From the NCBI GenBank assembly GCA_003482695.1, contig DMYC01000127.1, positions 1 through 5,063 on the forward strand: a stretch of 5,063 nt of DNA. Reading direction: 5' to 3'. Under the pieces are notes generated by a model. That model was not told where the DNA came from, did no database searches, and worked only from the letters and a program-made list of their open reading frames with translations. Origin of the DNA: Clostridiales bacterium UBA8960 (lineage in GTDB: Bacteria; Bacillota; Clostridia; Peptostreptococcales; Acidaminobacteraceae). Made by a program: the position numbers and the translations under genes. Shown here piece after piece: positions 1-5,063 of the stretch; within the stretch, counting starts at the first letter, position 1, and each line of letters opens with the position of its first letter.

Positions 1-618
1 TAAGGCAAACGAGTTATTAACGTAAATAATCGGAAATATGTCATCATAAAGGCAGAATCCGGAAACGTCCTCGTCTTTAAATGCATCCTTGAAAACAAAG
101 ATTCCGGCGGAATAGAATTTGTCTCTCCAGTACTCAAAAGCATTCTGACAGTTACCGATTTTCTTTTGTTCATCAAGGGGAGCCCTAAGAAAGACGCGAA
201 GTTGGCGTGCCGCTGCTTGAATACTATTAATGTCAAATTTGCTTTTATTAAAGACATCTCCAGCCGGATTTACTCCATCGTACAATTCATACAAATTTAA
301 TTGCATTACTCGGGCATCGTCAATGCACTTTAAAAGGTTTCGAGTAAATACACTATTAAGCTGCTTTGGAAGAGTTCGGCAGGAAGATCTTAAGTTTTTC
401 ATCACGGGTGGTTCAGGAAAGAAGCAAACAGCAACTGGCTTCCGATAAAATTCGCAAAGGGTTTTTAGTTGAGAGTATGTTGGGTATTCCTCTCCACTTT
501 CCCATGCATCCAACTGTTCTTGACCAAATTTTTTACGCGCTTCCTCTCTTGTTGTTCCGCTCGTTTCTCTTGCCCAAATGAGGATAGCTGGATTTATTGA
601 AGACATCCGATCAATCAC
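1..618 (-). CDS. ImmA/IrrE-family HTH + zinc metallopeptidase-type protein, N-terminal part (runs off the left edge)
   Basis: This frame is open from 618 to the first base of the window (206 codons, no stop), so the gene continues beyond the left edge. Seen: an N-terminus containing SSINPAILIWARETSG, then an HTH-like segment (about residues 7-58, with TTREEARKKFG and LDAWESGEEYPTYSQLKTLCEFY), then AVCFFPEPP (64-71) and an S-x-RTLP element (79-84). Known: this order is typical of the XRE/ImmA-IrrE proteins (COG2856, peptidase M78), usually about 370-390 residues, where the HExxH zinc site follows a segment like IIYVNNSFAL. Here that segment is residues 197-206, so the catalytic motif should lie just outside. 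Start choice: GTG at 618 has AAAGGAG at 631-625, six bases away. The in-frame ATG at 606 is 18 bases from it, too far, and the ATG at 620 is followed at once by a stop. Role (inferred): protease that cleaves a repressor or antitoxin; it may pair with a gene to the left. Confidence 0.8.
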   Translation of the reverse strand, partial: MIDRMSSINPAILIWARETSGTTREEARKKFGQEQLDAWESGEEYPTYSQLKTLCEFYRKPVAVCFFPEPPVMKNLRSSCRTLPKQLNSVFTRNLLKCIDDARVMQLNLYELYDGVNPAGDVFNKSKFDINSIQAAARQLRVFLRAPLDEQKKIGNCQNAFEYWRDKFYSAGIFVFKDAFKDEDVSGFCLYDDIFPIIYVNNSFAL

Positions 619-879
619 ATGTGTCTCCTTTCGATTATACCCAGTTACATGTTGGGGTTGTCATGGAATTTGGTGATCAATAACCCACACACTATTTGAG
701 CGAACTGTAAACTGTGTATCGACTTTTCTTGCACAACTCTTTGGCTACTTCTCAGTTCAACCGGATCTAAAAAAGTATAAATGTCCTAGGTTATGTTTTA
801 AGCTGGGAATAATTTTCATATCTCATAATTCTATAAAAGCATCTCATGACATATACATAATATCGTCAACTCTTGTATG
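619..879. other. Intergenic region between integrase remnant and ImmA/IrrE-type gene
   Basis: These 261 bases are AT-rich and hold no coding region I can support on either strand. No convincing intrinsic terminator follows the remnant. The left part contains the Shine-Dalgarno AAAGGAG (631-625) for the GTG start at 618. A perfect TATAAT (639-634, minus strand) with ATGACA 19 bases upstream (664-659) is present but lies so close that the transcript would begin inside the ribosome-binding site, so the true promoter is unresolved. Confidence 0.5.
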
Positions 880-1205
880 CTACTTTCCCACCACTATATT
901 CACCAAAACTTCCGCGGCTTTCTCATCCGCCGTCCTGATTGCATGAGAGTAAATGTTCGAGGTCGTTGACGTTTGCGCATGCCCCGCTCGGTAACTCACC
1001 GTTCGGAGCGGAATCCCCTCCGCAAGGAGCAGTGTTATGTTCGTATGACGCAAAGAGTGAATCGAAATCTGCGGCAGTTCGGTATGCGAAATGAAGTCGT
1101 GGAACCAGCCTGTTATGCTATCCGGATGAACATGTATGCCGTCATCCTGCGTGAAGATTCGATCGCCGTCTATCCATCGGTCGCCCATCGCAATACGCTG
1201 CTTAC
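880..1205 (-). pseudogene. Truncated tyrosine recombinase/integrase, C-terminal catalytic remnant
   Basis: Only the last 100 or so codons of an integrase gene remain. The frame from AAG at 1203 through ATG at 1188 to the TAG at 882-880 is intact. It keeps the catalytic HxxR (ISIHSLRHT, at 44 and 47 counted from the 1188 Met), the GH (70) and the nucleophile Tyr (NIYSH, 80). It lacks the first catalytic Arg, the beta-hairpin Lys and all of the DNA-binding half, so it cannot be an active recombinase. Over 95 residues 86 match the integrase at the right end of the window, and 911-1200 aligns without gaps to 4105-4394 with 55 mismatches. The C-termini diverge after AAEVL. No Shine-Dalgarno sequence precedes the 1188 ATG, so it is probably untranslated, although the ATPase transcript is likely to read through it. 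The absence of frameshifts or stops points to fairly recent truncation. A short expressed peptide cannot be ruled out. Confidence 0.9.
911..1200. repeat. Direct repeat, left copy (integrase 3' region)
   Basis: This stretch aligns without gaps to 4105-4394 in the same orientation, with 55 mismatches in 290 bases (about 81%, counted by eye). The longest identical run I saw is 20 bases. The alignment loses similarity just outside both ends. The pair flanks the ATPase gene. Confidence 0.85.
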
Positions 1206-1217
1206 AAATACATTCAA

Positions 1218-3845
1218 CTACACCTTTGAAGATATTTCTTTGTCAAGTTCTCCCAAGAAAGTAATAATGTTTATAACAGTTTGTCTATTAAACTCGGCGT
1301 GATTAGCTTCTTCATGTGTTCCCTTGTTCATATACCGCCATTCTCTTGAATCTCTATTAATACCGAGAAGGGATTCTATGGGATTCAATATGGAGTCTTT
1401 ATTTTGATCTTTAAAATCTGCTTTTTTTATTTTGCTACATAATTGTTCTGTTAGATTCCGAAGTTCGATTGGAGATGACGGCGACTTCATTTGTATACTT
1501 AGGTATCCGTCTCCATACTTATTTACATATCGCCAAACTTTATCCTTTGTAAGCGACTCCAACGCCTTTCTTGATTTATCTAGTGCATCGCGTATTTCAT
1601 TTTTATCAAGATGAGCAAATGCGGCTATAATATAATTCCGGGGTGCGCAATGTTGGTCAACACAAATATGATGATCCATACGTATAGGTAAAAAAGAAAT
1701 GGTTTTTATTGTTTGTGCTTTGTTCACTGGTAATTGATTCTGAATGTCTTTAAAAAACTCCTCACCATGACATGCTAGAATGATTTGCTTTTCTTCAAAA
1801 AACGAGTCCTCAAATAACGTCCTCCGAATTGCCTCGCGATGATCATCATCAATTGCATTCACTGGATCATCAAAAATGAGGAAAGGACAATCTTCCAAAA
1901 TATTCTTTGCTGCCAGTACAGCTAATCCTATACACCTAATATGACCTTCGCTCAAAACATGAAGCGCATCGAAATATAAATCGGGCTTATCTTTATAAGA
2001 AATTTCTAGTTTTTGATTTTGTTGAAGCGGAAGCCTAACATTTGCAAATTGCTCGTACTGAGCATCTTGTCGATTGAACTCATTATACAGTCGTACGATA
2101 ATCTCTCCAATGTCAGCAACAAGTAGGGCAGGAAGTCCATCCATATAGTCATTTATTTTTTTGACAAATATCGCATATGCTTCTGCTATTACCCTGTTTT
2201 GAGCAACAACTTCCATTTCATTGTCAGTTGCTTCAATCAGACATGCATTTCGAGTATCAAACTCATTGATTTCATTTTGTGCTTTTCTTTTTGATTCGAT
2301 AATAGCATCCTTACGTGCTTGAAGTATGATAATCTTCTCAGCAAAACCGCGGAGTCTCTTTAGTTCGTCTATATTTTTGGCTCGCTTTTCTAAAGATCTG
2401 GAAATGTCGTTATCAGCATCTTCTAGTTTTTTTACTTGAGCCTCAATGTATTGCCATGGGAACGATTTATCATCAAATGGTTGAAAAAGCGAACCCCACC
2501 AATCAATCGTAACGTTTTTTTCATCTATGGATTGCAACACATTAAGGATATTGTTTTCGGAATAGTTTGAGCAACAGGTTATAATAACATCTCGTAGTTT
2601 ACTCAATAAATCATTTATTCTTCTTTCAGTTTCACTTATAAAATCTTGTAATTCCGCAATATACTCAAGTTTCTTCAGCTCTGCGTCTGCGTGTTTGAAA
2701 GGATTTACACATACTTGTCTGAGAGGTGTCTGACACGCAGGGCATTTCATAGAATCTTCATCATGTAACTCGATAATTGCTTCATAAAGCTTTTTATATG
2801 ACAACTCTCTGCTAGTATTGTCCAATTCCGATTTCTTAGATTGATATACAAGAACTAAGGTCTCGACAGATTGTTTTAATTCTAATAATCTTGATAGGGT
2901 TAAATTGCATTTTAACCCTATGGGTTTTTCAATTTCTGCTTCAAGTTGCGCAATCAATCCTTCAGCTTCTCCAGTGCCGTTTATTTCAAGCAGCATTTGT
3001 GTGTAGGTATGATTTTTTGAGTATTCAATTGCTAATTCATTTTCATCCCTGCTCAATTCCTCTAGTAATTCAGGAATGCTAATTAAGGACTGTTGATACC
3101 CTGCTAGTCCTTGTTTCTTTTGCTTTAACTCTTCGCCCTTTACCCCTTTTAAATCTATGTAATTATCCATCGAAGCCGTGAAGTTATGTGTGAAATCTAA
3201 GAAATCTTCTAGGCCAAATAGTATTGAAATCAGCTCACTTTGTTTAGATGGTGCTTGTGCAGCGATCCGTGAAAAACTATCAATTCGATTTTTTTCAATA
3301 AAACAGAAACGATATAATGTTTCACTCGCAGTTACGAGAATCTCTTTCCCCTGATTATCTTGTCCTAATAAAGTTGGTTGTGTAAAACTTTTCGTATAGG
3401 CATTTGTAAAATAATCATTTTGATTGCGAAATCGCTTACTTTCTGCTTCGTTAACATTGCCTAACAAAGCATATTCAAGAGCTTCACAAAAACTAGATTT
3501 TCCAGTTCCATTTGGGCCATATAAGAGTACAGTCCTGCCTGAAAGATCCAATTCTTCTTGTTTAGCAAAACCTCGAAACGGCCCGACTAAAAGCATTTTT
3601 AGTTGCTTTACGGGGCAGACTTGCCTCTGCGCTCTTTCTTGCTCGAGCTGGATTTCTGAATTAAGTGAATTCCAATTCGTTTGAGCTAAATTTACTATTT
3701 GTTTTATACGTTGTCCCTGTGAAGTTGTAAGGGGTACTAATGTATCTAAATGTTGTTGTACAAGGTTTGCTATTTTTCGAACTTCATCCTGAACATCAGT
3801 AGAAATGAGTGTTTGAAGAAAGCGAGAATATTCAGCTGCTATCAT
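1218..3845 (-). CDS. Rad50/SMC-like zinc-hook ATPase with candidate C-terminal nuclease domain (likely phage defence)
   Basis: An 875-residue cytoplasmic protein with a split ABC-type ATPase. Seen: a helical N-terminal extension (1-80); Walker A GPNGTGKSS (110-118); a long charged region consistent with coiled coil (about 240-365 and 385-560) with CPAC (368-371) near its middle, like a Rad50 zinc hook; signature LSEGH (631-635) in place of LSGGQ; Walker B FLIFDD (655-660); D-loop NAID (663-666); and H-loop His693 in ACHGEEF. After the ATPase comes an all-helical tail (about 735-875) with R796-x3-E800 and H844 in NKGTHEE. Known: single-protein anticodon nucleases PrrC and RloC join such an ATPase (with a zinc hook in RloC) to a domain with an Arg/Glu/His triad. 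That this tail is such a nuclease is my inference; the LSEGH signature suggests a separate family. Start: ATG 3845 follows AAGGGGA (3857-3851) at good spacing. No partner gene adjoins it. The gene is AT-rich compared with the integrase. It ends at TAG 1220-1218, just before the integrase remnant. Confidence 0.85.
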   Translation of the reverse strand: MIAAEYSRFLQTLISTDVQDEVRKIANLVQQHLDTLVPLTTSQGQRIKQIVNLAQTNWNSLNSEIQLEQERAQRQVCPVKQLKMLLVGPFRGFAKQEELDLSGRTVLLYGPNGTGKSSFCEALEYALLGNVNEAESKRFRNQNDYFTNAYTKSFTQPTLLGQDNQGKEILVTASETLYRFCFIEKNRIDSFSRIAAQAPSKQSELISILFGLEDFLDFTHNFTASMDNYIDLKGVKGEELKQKKQGLAGYQQSLISIPELLEELSRDENELAIEYSKNHTYTQMLLEINGTGEAEGLIAQLEAEIEKPIGLKCNLTLSRLLELKQSVETLVLVYQSKKSELDNTSRELSYKKLYEAIIELHDEDSMKCPACQTPLRQVCVNPFKHADAELKKLEYIAELQDFISETERRINDLLSKLRDVIITCCSNYSENNILNVLQSIDEKNVTIDWWGSLFQPFDDKSFPWQYIEAQVKKLEDADNDISRSLEKRAKNIDELKRLRGFAEKIIILQARKDAIIESKRKAQNEINEFDTRNACLIEATDNEMEVVAQNRVIAEAYAIFVKKINDYMDGLPALLVADIGEIIVRLYNEFNRQDAQYEQFANVRLPLQQNQKLEISYKDKPDLYFDALHVLSEGHIRCIGLAVLAAKNILEDCPFLIFDDPVNAIDDDHREAIRRTLFEDSFFEEKQIILACHGEEFFKDIQNQLPVNKAQTIKTISFLPIRMDHHICVDQHCAPRNYIIAAFAHLDKNEIRDALDKSRKALESLTKDKVWRYVNKYGDGYLSIQMKSPSSPIELRNLTEQLCSKIKKADFKDQNKDSILNPIESLLGINRDSREWRYMNKGTHEEANHAEFNRQTVINIITFLGELDKEISSKV
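2894..2921. repeat. Perfect 11-bp inverted repeat inside the ATPase gene
   Basis: The arms ATAGGGTTAAA (2894-2904) and TTTAACCCTAT (2911-2921) are exact reverse complements separated by six bases. The repeat encodes roughly residues 309-317, in the coiled-coil region. On the plus strand the hairpin is followed by GGGTTTTT, so it resembles a weak antisense-direction terminator. On the mRNA strand no U-run follows. A role in pausing or attenuation is only a possibility. Confidence 0.5.
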
Positions 3846-3895
3846 ATTTATCCCCTTACCAAATGCGAAAAGTTAAGCTTTACACAAGTTATATC

Positions 3896-3920
3896 AAATT
3901 TCAATCTCAATCTGAAATTT
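3896..3920. promoter_or_regulatory. Dyad in the ATPase leader, candidate operator or hairpin
   Basis: AAATTTCA (3896-3903) and TGAAATTT (3913-3920) form a perfect 8-bp inverted repeat with a 9-base centre that also holds two tandem CAATCT copies (3902-3907, 3908-3913). It sits immediately upstream of a possible minus-strand -10 (TATAAC, 3893-3888), with a poor -35 match TTCAGA (4 of 6) 17 bases before that. A repressor site controlling a promoter close to the ATPase start would fit, but AT-rich dyads also occur by chance. Confidence 0.3.
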
Positions 3921-4032
3921 TTTGAATATTAAAAAACAGAAATCTTGAGTATATTCCTTTTAGGTGATTGTTAATTTCACGGTTACAATCATGTGCAAAT
4001 AGAAATCACAAATTTGAATGGCTTATGCCTCT

Positions 4033-4062
4033 ATTTTAATACTTCGACATAAAAACTGTCAA
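4033..4062 (-). promoter_or_regulatory. Candidate sigma-A-type promoter for the ATPase gene
   Basis: Reading the minus strand, a perfect -35 TTGACA (4062-4057) is followed after 18 bases by TAAAAT (4038-4033), a 5-of-6 match to the -10 consensus. Transcription would start near 4026 and leave a leader of about 180 bases before ATG 3845. The -35 lies within three bases of the integrase stop codon, so the ATPase gene appears to have its own promoter rather than depending on integrase transcription. Confidence 0.55.
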
Positions 4063-4073
4063 ATTCAGTTTTT
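4051..4073. repeat. Dyad across the integrase stop codon: weak terminator or possible recombinase core site
   Basis: AAAAACTG (4051-4058) and CAGTTTTT (4066-4073) are exact inverted repeats around a 7-base centre. The dyad spans the integrase TGA (4067-4065) and overlaps the TTGACA -35. On the minus strand the 3' arm ends in five T, so it could be a weak intrinsic terminator, though only two or three pairs of the stem are G:C. The 8-7-8 layout also resembles a tyrosine-recombinase core site (arms flanking a 6-8 base crossover). No second copy is seen in the window, so an attachment site remains speculative. Confidence 0.3.
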
Positions 4074-5063
4074 GGGGCATGAAGAAATAATCCCCTTAAG
4101 TACCTCCGCCGCCTTCTCATCCGCCGTCCTGATCGCATGTGAGTAGATATTTGAGGTTGTTGACGTCTGCGCATGCCCCGCCCGGTAGCTCACCGTTCGT
4201 AATGGAATCCCTGCAGCAAGCAGCAGTGTGATGTTCGTATGCCTTAGAGAATGAATCGAAATCTGCGGCAAGTCCGTGCGCGATATGAAGTCGTGAAACC
4301 AACCTGTAATGCTGTCCGGGTGGACTGGGGTGCCGTCGTCCTGTGCAAAGAGTCGGTCACTGTCGACCCACCGATCCCCCATCGCAATGCGCTTTTTGCG
4401 CTGCCATTTGCGGTGCTCCTTTAGCAGTTCAAACGCCTGATCAGGCAGTTTGATCGTGCGAACGGAGGAATCCGTCTTGGTGCCTTTTGTAAAAACCCCT
4501 TTTTCTGGTAGGTATTGTGATGTCCGGCAAACCGTGATCATGCTGTTCTTGAAGTCGATATCCTTCCACTCAAGGCCGCAGAGCTCTCCACGCCGTACCC
4601 CGCTGAGCAGGAAAAACCGAATCATCACCTGATTCTGGTGCGGTTCGTTATCCAGTAAGTGTAATAACGTCACCGTCTGCTCTTCATCCAGATATTTCGC
4701 TTCCTTCCGCTCAACCTTCGGCGGTTTCACCCGTCGCGTCGGATTCTCCGGAATGACTTGCCAGAATACCGCCTGATTCAGGATCGAAGAGATCAGTCGG
4801 TGATGGTGGTTGATCGTCTTGCCTGCCAGTTGGTGCATCGGTCTTGACGATTCTATGCCTTCGGAGAAGGGGATGCCAAGGATATCGCAGGCTTCCTGCG
4901 CAATGCGGATGTCAACGCCCTGTCCTCTGACCAAGCGGTAAATGGTGTTCACATGACACTCTGCCTCGTCTGCCAGAGCTTGCCGTGTCAATCCGGATTT
5001 TTCGAACGCAGAAATTAAACGGTGTGTCGCTTTGAACGACACCCCGCTTTGATTTTCCATATT
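4065..5063 (-). CDS. Tyrosine recombinase/integrase with internal HTH segment (5' end probably outside the window)
   Basis: A site-specific recombinase that would move the element by strand exchange through a Tyr nucleophile. Counting from the ATG at 5060: an HTH-like segment (about 8-66, with LTRQALADEAECHVNTIYRLV); the second half of the core-binding SAM-like domain (80-120, TINHHHRLISSILNQAVFW, NPTRRVKPPKVERKE); then the catalytic domain with R156 (GVRRGEL), probable K195 (TKTDSS), H270 and R273 (IHSLRHT), H296 (AGHAQTS) and Y306 (NIYSH). All six expected catalytic positions are present. The frame is open through the last codon of the window, only half of the core-binding domain is visible and the arm-binding domain is missing, so the ATG at 5060 is probably internal; the family is usually about 380 residues or more. 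The HTH appears to be an insertion in the core-binding domain, as in some Firmicutes integrases I recall, rather than a true N-terminus. It is GC-richer than the ATPase gene downstream. Confidence 0.88.
   Translation of the reverse strand, partial: NMENQSGVSFKATHRLISAFEKSGLTRQALADEAECHVNTIYRLVRGQGVDIRIAQEACDILGIPFSEGIESSRPMHQLAGKTINHHHRLISSILNQAVFWQVIPENPTRRVKPPKVERKEAKYLDEEQTVTLLHLLDNEPHQNQVMIRFFLLSGVRRGELCGLEWKDIDFKNSMITVCRTSQYLPEKGVFTKGTKTDSSVRTIKLPDQAFELLKEHRKWQRKKRIAMGDRWVDSDRLFAQDDGTPVHPDSITGWFHDFISRTDLPQISIHSLRHTNITLLLAAGIPLRTVSYRAGHAQTSTTSNIYSHAIRTADEKAAEVLKGIISSCPKN
4105..4394. repeat. Direct repeat, right copy (integrase 3' region)
   Basis: Partner of 911-1200, offset by 3194 bases. 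It is the catalytic C-terminal part of the right-hand integrase gene. Recombination between the two copies would remove about 3.2 kb containing the whole ATPase gene and leave one hybrid integrase 3' end, although 19% divergence should make this inefficient. Confidence 0.85.

Noticed and set aside
230..581. Two overlapping plus-strand ORFs (72 and 71 codons)
   Set aside because: They lie antisense to the clearly recognisable ImmA/IrrE-type frame and encode nothing familiar.
604..620. ATG at 620 or ATG at 606 as start of the ImmA/IrrE-type gene
   Set aside because: The first is followed directly by TGA; the second lies 18 bases from the Shine-Dalgarno. GTG at 618 is six bases away and in frame.
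634..664. Perfect TATAAT with ATGACA 19 bases upstream, as promoter of the ImmA/IrrE-type gene
   Set aside because: Transcription would begin at about 627, inside the AAAGGAG ribosome-binding site, and the spacer is long; not safe to call as the promoter.
973..1302. Plus-strand ORF of 109 codons
   Set aside because: It is the antisense of the integrase remnant and runs across the seam into the ATPase 3' end; its peptide is unlike any known family.
3272..3294. Sequence resembling the 4051-4073 dyad (AAAAACT, centre, GATTTTT)
   Set aside because: The arms are not complementary here and the stretch lies in conserved ATPase coding sequence; chance AT-rich resemblance.
3424..3684. Plus-strand ORF of 86 codons
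   Set aside because: Antisense shadow of the Walker A region of the ATPase gene.
4117..4302. Minus-strand ORF of 61 codons
   Set aside because: Out-of-frame shadow within the integrase catalytic domain.
1..5063. CRISPR arrays, tRNA or rRNA genes, transposon terminal repeats
   Set aside because: No regularly spaced repeats, no tRNA-like arms or rRNA segments and no IS-type ends were seen on either strand.

Overview
The window looks like part of an accessory, integrase-built defence or mobile-element region in a low-GC Gram-positive bacterium (Firmicutes; Clostridia or Negativicutes would fit, but this is only an inference). The evidence is purine-rich Shine-Dalgarno sites (AAAGGAG, AAGGGGA), an AT-rich leader and promoter, and an integrase of the type common in Firmicutes mobile elements. 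All recognisable genes are on the minus strand, so the biological order runs from the right edge to the left edge.

Layout in transcription order: (1) 5063-4065, a tyrosine recombinase/integrase that runs off the right edge. It has a complete catalytic domain and an HTH segment set into its DNA-binding half. (2) 4064-3846, an AT-rich leader with a good sigma-A-type promoter candidate, a dyad over the integrase stop codon and a second dyad nearer the next gene. (3) 3845-1218, an 875-residue Rad50/SMC-like ATPase with a CPAC zinc-hook-like motif in its coiled coil and a C-terminal helical domain carrying a possible Arg/Glu/His nuclease triad. (4) About 1205-880, the 3' remnant of a second integrase gene, starting 12-15 bases after the ATPase stop codon. 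(5) 879-619, intergenic sequence with no gene I can support. (6) 618-1, the N-terminal 206 codons of an ImmA/IrrE-type HTH plus zinc-peptidase protein that runs off the left edge.

The main point is the arrangement. The ATPase gene lies between a full integrase catalytic domain and a truncated second copy of it, in the same orientation. The two copies are about 81% identical in DNA (55 mismatches in 290 aligned bases) but about 90% identical in protein (86/95), so they diverged as functional genes before one was cut. This is better explained by stacking of two related 'integrase + downstream cargo' modules than by a recent local duplication. The two cargoes would be the ATPase (a likely single-gene anti-phage effector) and the ImmA/IrrE-type protein (a family often found in toxin-antitoxin or phage-repressor roles). 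Base composition supports a mosaic: the integrase is GC-richer (37 G+C in 4561-4620) than the ATPase gene (16 G+C in 3361-3420).

No tRNA, rRNA or CRISPR array was seen. Functional assignments rest on motif recognition by eye; no database search was possible.
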